From positions 60,058,665 to 60,122,664 of the forward strand of contig OU862906.1 in assembly GCA_917880885.1 (NCBI GenBank): a DNA stretch of 64,000 nucleotides, given 5' to 3'. The translations under genes were made by a program, and so were the position numbers. How positions within the stretch are numbered: position 1 is the stretch's first letter; the number at the start of each line of letters is the position of its first letter. The notes under the pieces are model-generated. The model had not been told where the DNA came from, did not search any database, and saw only the letters and a program-made list of their open reading frames with translations. Source of the stretch: Limnephilus marmoratus (lineage: Eukaryota; Arthropoda; Insecta; Trichoptera; Limnephilidae). This document shows, piece by piece, positions 10,430-22,452 of this stretch.

Positions 10430-11395
10430 ACAATCTCAACCAAGGAGCCTTGAAAAGTGAGGTCATAATCAAAGCAGCCAATGAGCGCAGACCCAGAGAA
10501 GAACCAAGGAACCTTGAAAAGTGAGGTCATAATCAAAGCAGCCAGTGAGCACAGACCCAGAGAAGAACCAAAGAGCCTTGAAAAGTGAGGTCATAATTAA
10601 AGCAGCCAATGAGTGTAGACCCAGAGAAGAACCAAGGAGCCTTGAAAAGTAAGGTCATAATCAAAGCAGCCAATGAGCACAGACCCTGATAAGAACCAAG
10701 GAGCCTTGAAAAGTGAGGTAATAATCAAAGCAGCCAATGAGTGCAGACCCAGAGAAGAACCAAGGAGCCTTGAAAAGTGAGGTCATAATCAAAGCAGCCA
10801 ATGAGCACAGACCCAGAGAAGAACCAAGGAGCCTTGAAAAGTGAGGTAATAATCAAAGCAGCCAATGAGTGCAGACCCAGAGAAGAACCAAGGAGCCTTG
10901 AAAAGTGAGGTCATAATCAAAGCAGCCAATGAGCACAGACCCAGGGAAGAACCAAGGAGCCTTGAAAAGTGAGGTCATAATCAAAGCAGCCAATGAGCAC
11001 AGACCCAGAGAAGAACCAAGGAGCCTTGAAAAGTGAGGTAATAATCAAAGCAGCCAATGAGTGCAGATCCAGAGAAGAACCAAGGAGCCTTGAAAAGTGA
11101 GGTCATTATCAAAGCAGCCAATGAGTGCAGACCCAGAGAAGAACCAAGGAACCTTGAAAAGTGAGGTAATAATCAAAGCAGCCAATGAGCACAGACCCAG
11201 AGAAGAACCAAGGAGCCTTGAAAAGTGAGGTCATAATCAAAGCAGCCAATGAGCACAGACCCAGAGAAGAACCAAGGAGCCTTGAAAAGTGAGGTCATAA
11301 TCAAAGCAGCCAATGAGTGCAGACCCAGAGAAGAACCAAGGAGCCTTGAAAAGTGAGATTATAATCAAAGCAGTCAATGAGCTCAAACCTGGCGC
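10430..11395. repeat. Minisatellite, 64-bp unit x 15, no indels
   Basis: The phrase GAGCCTTGAAAAGTGAGGT (or a one-base variant) recurs at 10445, 10509, 10573 and so on to 11341, exactly 64 bp apart each time. Units differ by a few substitutions: TCATAAT or TAATAAT, and GAGCACAG, GAGTGCAG or GAGCGCAG. In units 5-8 the variants alternate, giving a local 128-bp higher-order period. The array splits the transposase relic. 64 is not a multiple of 3, so it encodes no repeated peptide in one frame. Confidence 0.97.
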
Positions 11396-11477
11396 CGTTT
11401 CCGTTTTATATCTCAGGAGCCTTGATAGGAGTTTTATGCTTCGCTGGTGCTTTCTGTTTCATCCGAATTCTTAATCA

Positions 11478-11658
11478 CAACGGGGCTATGGAAGTTTTAC
11501 TTCAAAAAATGTTCAATATATTAACGTAACGATCATAGTTCACAGTTAGTGCGTTCCCAGCCTCAATCTCAAAAAACTAAGGGACGATTATCCCTAACGA
11601 AGAGACCGCACACAACAAGCTTACTTTATCTGAATGTAGGGGTCTCTCACCTGACCAA
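11478..11658 (-). pseudogene. Tc1/mariner transposase, first catalytic block
   Basis: The minus-strand reading shows ERPLHSDKVSLLCAVSSLG, then IIVP, FFEIEAGNALTVNYDRYV and NILNIF. This is the region K-V-(T/S)-(V/L)-W/L-C-A-...-GIIGP-FFE-...-VN-DRY that follows the first catalytic Asp in insect Tc1/mariner transposases. A stop sits between IIVP and FFE. It ends where the 64-bp array begins, and the FQQDGA block lies on the far side. Confidence 0.65.
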
Positions 11659-12294
11659 GAATCCACGATAACTAACTTCCCGCTCTCTAGATTTACAACG
11701 TTGATGGCGCAAATCCGCCTCCCTTCTACTTTTTCTGCAATGACATTCCTAAATCGTCCCGTTACATTGGCTCACCTATATTTTGTGGTTTCAAATTATA
11801 TTATTTGGAACAATGCATTTTTTTTTATACCTAAACCAATACCTAAACCCACTAATTTATTGAAATATTCTTAACCCACCAGGGGATCTAGCCCGATCAA
11901 ATTGATAAATTAACAATACCGTACTGACACAAACAATTCCGCTTCAACGGTTTTATACCGATATCCCAAGCGCAGTGGCACTGTCGATAACCGAACCGAT
12001 ACTGACAGGGTATAAATAAGAAATCATTATATTGTGAAGGCAACGGTCTTTATGTATTGACATTCCTTAACTTCAAATGTCTACGTAAAAATTAAAAATA
12101 CTGTTTAATGTACATTGGTAGTCCATAAGTACTATTGACACCGAAAAGGAGAGTTGATTAGTTATGTAATCAGTTGTTGTAACGAGTACTTTTCGTTTCT
12201 CCGTACTGGAACGAAATCAATTGTTCACATGATTAAAATAAGTTGGGTTTTTTTTATAAAAACTTTTAGACTTTTATCCTTTTAATTTGTAATT

Positions 12295-12637
12295 TGGAAA
12301 CTTTTCATGTTGGAAAATTTCTGGTCCTGGAAAATTTTATTTTTCTGAAAACCATTTCGTTTGGGAAAATCGGAAAATTTGTCAGAAAGATGTTTTAAAG
12401 ATATCTATTTGACATTTTTTTGAAAAAAATCTTCTCTGAAAATAAGAAAAATCAGCTCGGTAATGCTTCGGGAATGTTTTGTAAAAACGTTTTTACATTA
12501 TTTATCTTCTTATATTATCTGAAGTTTTGAAACTTTTCATGTTGGGAAATTATTGGTCTTGGAAAATTTTATTTTTCTGAAACCATTTCGCTTGGAAAAA
12601 TCGTAAAATTTGTCGGTATATTCTTTTAAATTTGTCA
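12295..12637. repeat. Imperfect direct duplication, spacing about 230 bp
   Basis: The block AACTTTTCATGTTGG..GG(A/T)CCTGGAAAATTTTA..CTGAAA(A)CCATTTCG..GGAAAAT at about 12298-12400 returns at about 12530-12632 with substitutions. Confidence 0.65.
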
Positions 12638-13431
12638 AAAATTGGGCGGGAATTTTTTTTTAAGGACAATTTCATTTAATCTTTCGTGTTGGAAAGGTTT
12701 TATTTTTTTGGAAATGGTAAAATTTCATCTCAGAAAATTTTCCAAAAAATGCATTGGAAATTTTTTCTATATGGCATTGGACATTTATCTTTTTGATTTT
12801 GTTATCGGAATTCTTCTGCGAAAATCGGTAAATAGTATGGGGAATTTTTAGAATTTTTATGGTAGAAAAATGAGTAGGAAATGCAACATGCGACGTTTGG
12901 AAAATTTTCTGTTTTAAACATATCTACTAAAAAAAATTGGGTTATGGAAATTGCCAAAAAAATGCTACGAAAATGGGTCCGGAAATTGTATAAAAGTTTT
13001 TGAAACTAAGAAATTCCAAATTTTGTACATTTTTTTATCTCATCCGGGATGCTTATTAAATCTTCAATGCACATATTCGTGCAAGATATCATACGAAATT
13101 GTGTTTTGAAAAATCGTGTTACTCAATATCTGTTAAAGTTCAAAAATAAAGCATTTTGTTCAAACCATTTTTTTTAAATTAGGCTATTCACCTAAAAAGA
13201 GTGCTTTGATATAGCGAGTCTTTAAAATTTGGCAAAAAATGAATTTCGTGTTCTTTATATATTTTAGGATGTCTTAAAATCCACAAATTTAAATTTGTTA
13301 GAAATATGATTAATGAATAATTTTAAAAAAATTGTAAAGGAGAAGAAAAAAAAATAGTCGAAGATAAAATTGTTATTTCCGAAATTTGAAATATGAGATG
13401 GACAAGTATGACGGTTTAATGAGAGGAGGCA

Positions 13432-13457
13432 GTGGCTTATTGGATAAGCGTCCCGGT
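13432..13457 (+). repeat. tRNA-Arg-like 5' fragment
   Basis: CAGTGGCTTATTGGATAAGC matches the D-arm and A box of tRNA-Arg-type genes (GTGGCCTAATGGATAAGGC). No T arm or B box follows, so this is a fragment. Confidence 0.3.
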
Positions 13458-14869
13458 ATATGTTATATGATATTTATGTGATTTTTATGTTTTAGATTTG
13501 CATATAATGGCGTGGTGTTTTTTCTTTCCAATACCGTTTAGATCATATTATTTCTCACTATGATAGTAAGAGGGAAACAAATATTTCCATGAGACCTACA
13601 TGAGTAGTTCCGAAAAGCGAACAAATTAGCCTGAGGGGTTATATAGTGTTTGAGTGTGGGGTTTAATTGTGAATTTTGTGAATAATTGTGGATTAAAGGT
13701 TATACGGGTTATTTGTGAATTTGAATGTCCCGTCGAGGGTACCTTTTCGACTAGTGCCTGGGGGCATAGACTGGTCGTTACGCCAATACGGCTGTCGAAT
13801 TTTGGTTTGTTTTGACGTCAAATATATAAAGTCAATATTATATCGAAACTCTTCATGGAAGGCGATGGCACTGTGTTGGGAAATATTATAATTCAAAGTA
13901 ACCTGTAATGTTTTTCACTTAAATTATTACAATTTGGAACCTACGGTATATTTCTTGCATTTCGATTTTTGTGACAGATTCGAAACCTAGACATTAGGTA
14001 GTAATTTTGAGGGCATGTACTTTAGATTGTACCTTCACTGAATTATATATTATTTCTTCAATCACAGCAAATTTATGTATTTTCTGACACCATTTTGTTT
14101 CAAAATCAATAAAATACTTCGATTCAACCATTTTTATTGTTTGAAAAACTCTTTATTGTTTAGAGGATTGCTAAAAAAACATGTTGGCTTATTAATCAAT
14201 AAAAGTGGTTAAATCTAAGTATGTTTTTAATTTTGAATTATATATTATCATTTCCAACATACCTCCTCTCTAAAAATGTATTATAGAAACATTAATATCA
14301 TATCAAAGAAGGTAATTATACTATATTTACACAAAAAGGGTGTGAAGTCACGAGAAAAAGTTAGCACCAAATTGCGAGCCAAATTCGATCACGTCAATTC
14401 ACAATGATGAGAACTTTAACAAATTGGATTGGGATAGGATATAAAACATATTTTGATACGATGATAATTTGTTATCTTATGAATGGGAATCAATCATGCG
14501 AGGGGAACCTCACATGGTAAAAAGAAGTACCTACGCCATATTCACTAAAAACGGGATCTGAAAAATTGTGTGATGGAGAAATTCCTTTCATCGGAGAGAT
14601 CTAGAGCTTCACTACATCATAAAGATCTGGCCGGAATCACACAAGCATACGCGGCATTCAAATCATTGGCTTACATGAAAAATTATTATTTTTATTCAAA
14701 ATTTTAACACTCATAAATAAAAACTCTTGGCACAATGGTTTTGGTCATTTCACTTCCTCGGTTCATTGAATTCCTCTAGGACATAGGTTCTCAACGTGGG
14801 CGATAACGCCCCTTGTGGGCGTTTGAGACTTTCAGGGGGGCAGTAGTAGACCCAGAGAAACTTATGGGG

Positions 14870-15190
14870 TGTTTTTTTTTTCATGAGCTCCACACGGGAG
14901 ACCCGGAGGAAAATAATTTCCCCCAGGGCCTATGACATCTTTGGGGATTCTATGTGGAGGGTTTTTTAAGGAAAGGAAGGAGAGTTCTGGGAAGGAAAAG
15001 GGTTTAAAGGGTGGGTAGGAGTCTGGGGTTCAGTGTGTCCCGGTCATCCGCCTCCAAGACCTAGGCAAGCCTTACCCCATGAACCCGGGCACCCTCTCAA
15101 AATCACCAAACGTAGCGAACCACTTGGAGTGTCCTATGGCAGAGGTGTTGGTTATCCAATAAAGGTTCCCGGGGCGGCGGTACCCATTCC
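14870..15190 (-). mobile_element. LINE C 3' end fragment
   Basis: On the minus strand it has the family's terminal pattern: CGCCCCGGGAACC, TATTGGATAACCAACACC, a pyrimidine-rich section (CTTCCCAGAACTCTCCTTCC), CCTCCACATAG, the inner stem GGCCCTGGGGG/CCTCCGGGTC and CGTGTGGAG, then an A run at the 3' end. Confidence 0.75.
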
Positions 15191-15314
15191 CGCCTCCCAA
15201 ATTAAAAATTGAGGAGAATCACAGTGAGGGCGTGGGCAGATAAAATATGTAGTTTAAAAAAGACAAATATACACGCTAATCACGTATTAATAAAGCAAAG
15301 TAAACTTTAATATT

Positions 15315-15593
15315 GTGAAACATGGTGTCACTACCGTACCAGCTCAATATAACGACTCCGGATCCAATACAATGATGCTTGCAGAATTATATTTGGATAG
15401 CAGCGCATCTTCAATGTTTACGGAGCTAGGACTACACGGATTCGCCGGTCTGATGAGACACCGGGTCACTGGAGCCAGGATGCGGCTAATGGCTTCCGAT
15501 AACACAGTGGTGATCGCAGCCTTCCAGCAACAAGCGCCACTCCTGAGCGAGCGCTGGGCCCGAGCTCACTCCAGACCACGTCCTACATTATAA
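15315..15593 (+). CDS. Unidentified open frame, probably a retroelement C-terminus
   Basis: An open frame of 92 codons; the first ATG is at 15372. It reads LYLDSSASSMFTELGLHGFA, GLMRHRVTGARMRLMASDN and LLSERWARAHSRPRPTL before a stop. It is richer in G+C than its surroundings, which suggests real coding ancestry. It is followed by a T-rich tail and AATAAACTTTATTATTA, like a retroelement 3' UTR; a similar end (CCCCACATTCTAGAATAAAG) occurs at 25773-25795. I do not recognise the protein family. It lies inside the hAT-like element. Confidence 0.4.
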   Translation: MKHGVTTVPAQYNDSGSNTMMLAELYLDSSASSMFTELGLHGFAGLMRHRVTGARMRLMASDNTVVIAAFQQQAPLLSERWARAHSRPRPTL

Positions 15594-16410
15594 TTGATTA
15601 TTTATTTTATTTCTATTATCGCTTCTGTCTTTTATATTTGTTTGTTCTATTTCCTTTTTTTACTTTATCTGTTGTGTAAATATGTACAACTTTATGGGAC
15701 GTGTGGGATTGCACTATCCTCCCCACATCCTGGAATAAACTTTATTATTAATATTGGTTCATTTTTGTTATTGTACGTATTGTAATAATTTTTATAACGA
15801 AAAATTCACATATTTCGGCAGATCGGGAAGTGGATGAAAATTGAAATCAAATATTCCATTACATTCAGATCTACATTCAATTGGATGATATGAAATGTTT
15901 AATTTTTTATTATATTACCATCTTACGTATATTATAAGAATCGACACTATATCATGAATACAAACAAGAAGGAAGGAGGTGGCAACACAGTACTTAAAAT
16001 ACCAAAGAACAGATTTTTTGACTTGCTATACTAAAAGTTATTAACAAATATTCTCAAAGTGGGCGGTGGGCAAAATAAGGTTGAGAACCTATGCTTTATT
16101 CAAAAATTGTGTTTTATATTAATTAACTTATTCACCATTGATTTTTGTTCGTACTTACATACAAATCAAAATTACGCTGAGAAATATACAAGTACACACA
16201 TACATCAAAAAATGTGTGGATTTTCTGACTTGACGACAATTTGCTAAAATATCTAACAAAGATCCAATTTACGTAAAACAATTGTATAACTGAATGAGAA
16301 AAATAAAGTTGTTGAAAATGTGTTTATCCAAATACCAAAAAAGGATGATCATGCCGTGAATCAAAATTTTAAAGAGTCAGTGGGTCGACAGTTGACATGT
16401 GTATTTTGAA

Positions 16411-17116
16411 TTAAGAGGGCATTACCAGAAAAGTTTTCAAAAAAGTTTTTAGACGTATTGACTCTTTTCCACAAAAAATTATAAATGGATTTCGAAAGAT
16501 TGTTCTTTTATCTAGCATTCGTATGTAATAAATTTTGAGAATTTTTTTTTAATTTTTACTATAATAAGGTTATTCCATAGGTCGTTGGCAGATTTGTTAA
16601 ATTTTCAAAAAAGTTTTTGTATTATACCACACCCATTTCAAATAATGTAATCATGCAGTAAAATAAATCAATACATTATCTAGCAGAGTTATGTATTAGA
16701 ATTTTAATTTTAGTTTCAATAAAATCATTAAAAAATATGTACGTACATGTGTTTCTTGACGAAAATTGGTCCATTTGTGTATTTATTTGCGCACTTACAA
16801 ACTAATATATTTCAGATTTTTTTAACATTCTTATAAAATTTTGACATTATTGAAAAATGATAAATACTTATAATCAAAAAATAACTACAAAAAGTACACT
16901 ATTTTAATAGTTTTATCATCACGCCTTTCAGCATTTTTGGATGAAGGTATAAATTAAAGCTAATTTGGATTGAAATAAATTCGATATTGAGTTATAATTT
17001 AAAAAAGCTGGTACGGAGAATAATTAATCTTTCTCATTGTAACCGCCCTGCACGATCGAAAGAACAACTTTCGACGAAATGTGGATTTTCGTCCGCTGGC
17101 TGGTTAAACGCTCTTA
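16411..17116 (+). mobile_element. TTAA-flanked MITE, copy 2 (706 bp)
   Basis: Same termini and interior as the 8350-9041 copy (TTAAGAGGGCATTACCAG ... CTGGTTAAACGCTCTTAA). It keeps a 41-bp segment (around 16899-16940, CACGCCTTTCAGCATTTTTGG) that copy 1 has lost. Confidence 0.85.
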
Positions 17117-17934
17117 ATATTCACTTAAATTTTACGACAAATGTCCCTAACCTGCATAACAAATGAAATTTTAAATGAGAATAGGTATATGATGCAAATG
17201 TGAATGTGAATGGTAGAAGAAGTCGCGATCACCCGAGGAAGACATGACACAATCAAGTAAATCAGGTACTTGAGTCGGGCCATGTCAAGAGTCAGAATTA
17301 TAGTAGAATATGAGACGATGTGTGAATTTGAATTAAGCAAAAAGTGGGCGCCGAAACCGAATTGATTGGCAGTCCGTTCTCGCTGCCCACCTCAACGGAG
17401 AAATGGAGCGATGGTGTTAGTTAGTTTATGAAATTTCAACACACAGTCACCCTATATGTTTACATTAGGTATATGCTATCATCTTTCTTTTGCTGAGTAG
17501 GTACCCATTATCTGTGAAACATTAATGTAACAATATTTTTCTTTCAATACCTTTAAGCGCCCTTGAGGTGATTTTTCACAAAAACGGCGCTATACAAATT
17601 ATCCAATTATTATTTGAGTTATTTTTATGACCGAAGTTAAAAATTGAATTGTAAGCAGTAATACCAACCATGTAAATACACTAAATTAATGAATACGTAA
17701 ATAAAATGTTTATTAAACTAGTAAACCTTATTAAAGATTTAAAATCGGTACCTACTTATTGTTTAAAAAACACAGAAACATAAAAAGAAAAATTATCATC
17801 TTAAAAATTACCGAAAGATATTAAACCAAATTAGCTACATTTTTGGCACTGGGGACATCCTTTAACTAGAACTGAAGCAACTTTAACATGTATCTATTTA
17901 GATCTGTCTAAACGGCACATTGTGGCCATTGCAC
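17117..17934. other. Unassigned AT-rich sequence
   Basis: No gene, repeat family or structure recognised. Confidence 0.5.
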
Positions 17935-18095
17935 CCCAGGTCGTCGAATAACTTAAGGTGTCCCCAAAAAGTTGGGCGTGCTCCCCACAGCACAAAGGTA
18001 CTCATGTAGGCTTCAATAGTACCGGAGAGACAACTACCGCTGGCTCAACAAATCACAAGTGTTTTGGCAGCAGTCTCTTTTGGACTGCAGCCTGA
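17935..18095 (+). pseudogene. Degenerate LINE C-related RT fragment
   Basis: CCCCAAAAAGTTGGGCGTGC matches the CCCAAAAACTGGGCGTACTG that opens the truncated LINE C copies (KKLGVL..). AACAAATCACAAGTG matches ACAAATCACAAGTGCGCCC in the copy at 53.9 kb. Frames are broken. Confidence 0.5.
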
Positions 18096-18207
18096 AAACG
18101 AGCAGTCCCTGTATTAATTTATTCAGTTGGTATGGGGTAGGTTTTGCAACGAAGTTTTAATCGAATCGTTTCAGCTATTTGAAGTACATTCGAAAACTGC
18201 TGAAGCC

Positions 18208-19027
18208 TCAAGGGCCGGTTTTATAAACGAAGGACCAAATTTCAGTTATGTAACGAACCGTTTTTCATTAACGGACCACTATCCGTTTGTTATCTTATTT
18301 TACGTATTATAAACAAATGTGCATTACTGGCGGTCATCGGTTACATTTAGTCCGAAAGTTTTATTACTTGGGTCACTCTCGGTATAACAATGCACTATTT
18401 GCATTGTTATACGGATGCGTCGACTTGGAGATTCGTGTAAAATCGCCAGCTTCTTGCAGTATTGATACGTAGTGTTAATAATAACTTATTTATTGTTATT
18501 AAGTTTAATTTGAAGAACCCATTTTAATTTTTATTTCTAATATTATTGTTCAATTTATAAATAATATTTTTATTCAATTAAAAAAAAAAAGTTTATTTGT
18601 AAACAAGTTCTTCTATGTAATTATTGATTATTATTACGCGTGACAGCTATTTCGCCTTCTGAAGACATAATCAATATGGCGGAACAGCTGTCACGCGTAA
18701 TAATAATTACACAGCAGAACTTGTTTATAAATAAACTGTTTTCATAAATTGAATAATAATATTATTGAATATATAAAAGAAATAAAGCTGGGCTGGCGTT
18801 TTTTTCTGACTGATTTCGATAATAGATATATAAATAACCGAGCGCCGAGAACAACTTCTTACAAAACTGTCAAACGTCAGCAAACGGATGGTTAACATTA
18901 ATCGCTACATAACCGACCGGTAGCCTTGCGAATGTTTATAAAACGGCAAAATCAAGCTGTAGACCAAATATTAGTTTTAAAAATGGTATCAAGCGTGACG
19001 AACGGATGGTCATAAAACCGGCCCTTA
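18208..19027. mobile_element. MITE with TIR AAGGGCCGGTTTTAT and central long inverted repeat
   Basis: Ends are AAGGGCCGGTTTTATAAACG and, reversed, AAGGGCCGGTTTTATGACCA. At 18590-18740 a long inverted repeat (GTTTATTTGTAAACAAGTTC ... GAACTTGTTTATAAATAAAC) surrounds AGCTGTCACGCGTAATAATAA arms and a roughly 30-nt loop. No transposase. No matching flanks seen. Confidence 0.7.
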
Positions 19028-19436
19028 AAAGAGTATTTTCATAGACAATTCTTTAGGAATGTTCATTTTTCTACATTTTTAAAGGAAGAAAGACAACAAT
19101 TCCAGGCAATACCTGGAAATATTTGAAAATCTTCTACTTCGACTACCATCAATAAGGAATTACCATCGATATTGTCTTAGTAACCACCGATTTCTGAACC
19201 GAAACCTACCTTAAAATGATACAAACTTTTTTTTTGTAACAAAATCAAAATATTAGTTTTATTTATAACTTTATGAGTAAAACCTCTAATTGTAATATTT
19301 AATTAAATGTTAAATTAGTTCGGGTTTGAATCCTGCAATCATACGCGTTAAGAAAATTGAAGACTGTATTGGTAGTTCTTATTCGAAGTATGTTACAGTT
19401 AAAAATGACCGAATAAGATAGGGATTAGCTTAGTTT

Positions 19437-19507
19437 TAGCTTAGCTCAGTTGTTAGAGCTGCGGCCTGGAAAGCCGAAGGTCCTGGGTTCGAGTCCCAGA
19501 GGTGCAA
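19437..19507 (+). repeat. tRNA-derived sequence (SINE head or tRNA pseudogene)
   Basis: TTAGCTCAGTTGTTAGAGC is a tRNA D-arm/A box, and the T arm CTGGG-TTCGAGT-CCCAG is perfect. The anticodon loop CTGGAAA would give GGA (Ser), but the variable loop is short, unlike tRNA-Ser. The 3' acceptor AGGTGCA has no partner 5' of the D arm (TTTAGCT), so it cannot fold as a working tRNA. Confidence 0.65.
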
Positions 19508-20728
19508 ATATCTTTTTTCTTATTTTTCTGTCTTCAGATTTTCGATTAAGTGTCTTCATTTAATTAGAATCTAAATGGTTCAGAAGTACTGAACTTTCCA
19601 TTAATTGGGTTCCCATACTACCATTCTCGGGACAGTTAAACACTTTTTGCAATTCACGTGAAAATGCAACTATTTGTAAGAATTTTTCGTTTCCCACGAG
19701 CCTGGAAGCCGTACATTTTTTCCACAAATGGTCAAATAAGTTTGCGTTCTTTTATCTTGTATTATTTGAATACGGGTAGAATGTTCAACTCTCAACTTTG
19801 AAGTTTTGGGAACTCGCCATGTCACCGGGTGGAGAAGCAAAACAACCCATATGCCTTAGCGAATTCAAATATAACTTCGGTCACTGAACCAATATTAATA
19901 TTTAGCAAATACTTCGCGAATGGTTGTGTAACTAGGGCCGTCGTCATAAAGACGAAGAAATGGAGCGAAAACGAATCAAGCCCTTGAAATACACGAACAA
20001 AGCCGAATCGATGGGACTCATTTCGAGAAAGAATTCCCATTCACATAACATAAAGCATGCCATTCGTCAATAGACATACACAGAAGAGGTCCATAATCCA
20101 TATTACACCGGTGCCAGTAGAATTCATACATCCAGTAAGGATAGTTGGCGAAATATATATTATATTATATCACTACGACGCGACGCTTCGTTCACATAGT
20201 ACATTTCGTAAGGACATATTTTATGAGACGGTTAATAACGGTTGCCTCCATATTATTATGTACTATTCCACAGATCTCCGTGGCAGAACCTAGCACCAAC
20301 ATATTGTGTGGAGGAGTGACGTTCATTTGGCGTGTACTGCATACGTGTATACAGTATTCAATCACGAAATATGGGATCGAAAGGGGAGTGAGCACATATT
20401 TATGCCCGAAATAGTTTTCCAAAAGAAGAACAAAAAGGTGATTCAAATTTGATTACTGTACTTATTTTCAGAAACTGCCGGTGTTTTACGAGAAAGGAAT
20501 GGAAGCAACATTTTTTAATACTTACAAAGTACACTTAACATTGGCATTTATTTGTAGTTCTGGTGGAAGATGATTTTTTTATCTGATCTAAAAATAAAAA
20601 TTCACCGAAAGTACCAATCATAACCTTCTTATTTTCTTTCTCCTCAACTTAACATACATCGTTCACACAACATTTTCTTAGTTTAGATGCCATAGCTCCA
20701 CCAGTTTCTTATACTGTACGTAGAGATA
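19508..20728. other. Unassigned sequence
   Basis: Several overlapping short frames on both strands at 19.8-20.4 kb lack any recognisable domain. Nothing supported. Confidence 0.45.
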
Positions 20729-21586
20729 CAATAGGCCACTTGCATGGATTTCATAACGACTTGGAAAAAATCATGTGGATAGATCTTTTTACTAAGATTA
20801 AGAAAAAGTTTGTAAAATTGTTTAGAAATGTACAGCTTTTGTTAGTTTTAAATAAATAAATCCATTATTTAGGCTCGTGACGTCACTACATGAAAATGTC
20901 CCGTCTCCGAAAATGTTCCTATTATTTTTTTAAAATTCCACACTGATTTATTTTTTTATATGGCATCACTTTGATTTCAGGCGAATTTTTGAATTCGTTC
21001 ACTAGATTTATTGTTTGTTCTCTGCGAACTTATCATTTGGTTTCACTTTTTGATAGATGCTCTGAAGAGAACCCCGTACTTTTAATGATCTACGGGGTTC
21101 TGCAGATGATGTCGGTACGTGTTTTAGAGGTATAATGATTATGGTGCTGATTTTAACAAAATTAAATTTTATAATATTCTTATTATTATTATAATTTACA
21201 AGTACAAGTATATTACATTGAATTTAGTAATATAAACGCTGTTCATTATAATGATTTATGGTCAATAAGATGGATCAAGGAAAAAAAATATTTATGAGAT
21301 GTAATATTTTTGGTATGCCTCGTTATTCTCCTGTGCAATTCGTGTGGAAAACGTTATTTTTTTTAAAATGATTTTCGGCTATGTAATTATCGTTTTTTCA
21401 CACCTATAAAATTATGTCCCGTCTTTCCGGTTTATAAAAAATGGTCTGATTTATCGGATTGAAATTTTCAAAAAATCCCCAGGGTATCAAAAATTTGATT
21501 AAAAAAAAAAAAATATGCAGAATGTCTTAGAATATTTGCCTAAACCGGGAAAAAATTTTAAAAAATGTGATGCAAGTGGCCTATTG
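20729..21586. mobile_element. MITE with 17-bp perfect TIR
   Basis: CAATAGGCCACTTGCAT at 20729-20745 is repeated inverted at 21570-21586. The interior is AT-rich and non-coding. Superfamily not assigned. Confidence 0.75.
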
Positions 21587-21642
21587 CACAACTTTAAATG
21601 ATAAGTGAGCTTGTAAATTGAACGAAGTAAAAATGTTTATTT

Positions 21643-21776
21643 TGTTTATCAATAGAATCTTGAGACCTTTGAAATGTAATTATTTTGTTTATCAATAGAA
21701 TCTTGAGACCTTTGAAATGTAATTATTTTGTTTATCAATAGAATCTTGAGACCTTTGAAATGTAATTATTTTGTTT
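21643..21776. repeat. 43-bp tandem repeat x 3, identical units
   Basis: ATCAATAGAATCTTGAGACC begins at 21648, 21691 and 21734. The units appear identical, so the expansion is recent. Confidence 0.95.
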
Positions 21777-22452
21777 GTTCTAAGCTATTTTAAAACAAAA
21801 TAATTATTTTACAACTCAATGTAATTTTATAATGGATTCGACTTATTTATCAAAATAGAATGGAATTTATTTATAATTAGCTTCGAGTTGCTTATATTGA
21901 CTAAAAGTGAGAATTACCCTTTAACGAGAAAGTTCATAAATCAATGTACTAAAATTAGTAAGATCCACGCTAATTCTAATAAACAACGCAAAAATCTTCG
22001 TGGACTGGAAGAAACCGGAATAACTTTTGGGGTTTTAAGTTCCGATCAATGATACCTAAGCCATATTTAATACTTTTGAAATATTTATTATTGATAAATT
22101 TTATTAAAAAATTTTCGTGAATTCATAAAAATATAATCTTTAATAAGCTGAATATATAATTCAGAAAGCTCAACGCAATATTTGAATTAGTGTTAAGTCA
22201 AAATGAAAAGGTTAAAATATCTTTCATTTGAAAAATTAATACACGCTTGTGTAAAAAATATCGGACGAAGATGTCGAATATTCGAAGACCAAAATGAACT
22301 TTATCAGCGCCAGTATTTGCCACAATTCGTGAAATAAAGTTAAAAGTTATTGAACTCAAATAAAAAGTAGGATATATTTTTATATTATTTGACTGAAAGT
22401 CATATATTATTATTATGAAGGATGAAAACATATAATTAATCTGACCAGAGTA
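21777..22452. other. Unassigned AT-rich sequence
   Basis: No feature supported. Confidence 0.5.

Larger units (their letters stand above)
9902..11775 (-). mobile_element. Dead Tc1/mariner-type element with internal minisatellite
   Basis: Terminal inverted repeats begin GTGAGCCAATAAAACGGGAC (9902) and, on the other strand from 11775, GTGAGCCAATGTAACGGGAC; 23 of the first 25 bases agree. Inside, on the minus strand, two blocks of a Tc1/mariner-like transposase are separated by the 64-bp array. The N-terminal half of the protein is missing and there are several stops, so this is an internally deleted relic. Confidence 0.75.
11776..14781. other. Non-coding AT-rich stretch with GGAAAATT-rich section
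   Basis: Holds the imperfect duplication listed separately (12295-12637) and many TTGGAAAATTT-like words to about 13000. A 44-bp piece at 13605-13648 recurs inverted at 53735-53780. No gene supported. Confidence 0.5.
14782..16093. mobile_element. hAT-like element (TIR CATAGGTTCTCAAC) with nested LINE debris
   Basis: The left end CATAGGTTCTCAACGTGGGC and the right end (reverse complement) CATAGGTTCTCAACCTTATT share 14 bp. The GGTTCTCAA core is common in hAT termini. The 8-bp flanks (CTCTAGGA and CTTTATTC) do not match, so the boundaries or the superfamily may be wrong. The interior contains a LINE C 3' end and a second 3'-end-like module, not a transposase. Confidence 0.5.

Noticed and set aside
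10146..10460. Plus-strand frame of 104 codons.
   Set aside because: It is the complement of the transposase relic and runs into the minisatellite.
10445..11390. CRISPR-like reading of the regularly spaced 64-bp array.
   Set aside because: Units abut with no unique spacers, and the context is a eukaryotic transposon.
14782..16093. Certain hAT assignment for this element.
   Set aside because: TIRs look right, but the 8-bp flanks do not match, so it was kept at moderate confidence only.
19437..19507. Functional tRNA gene.
   Set aside because: The acceptor stem cannot pair and the variable loop does not fit the anticodon; best read as SINE head or pseudogene.
19822..20446. Overlapping open frames of 70-90 codons on both strands.
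   Set aside because: No domain, no codon bias, and frames overlap on both strands; likely chance.
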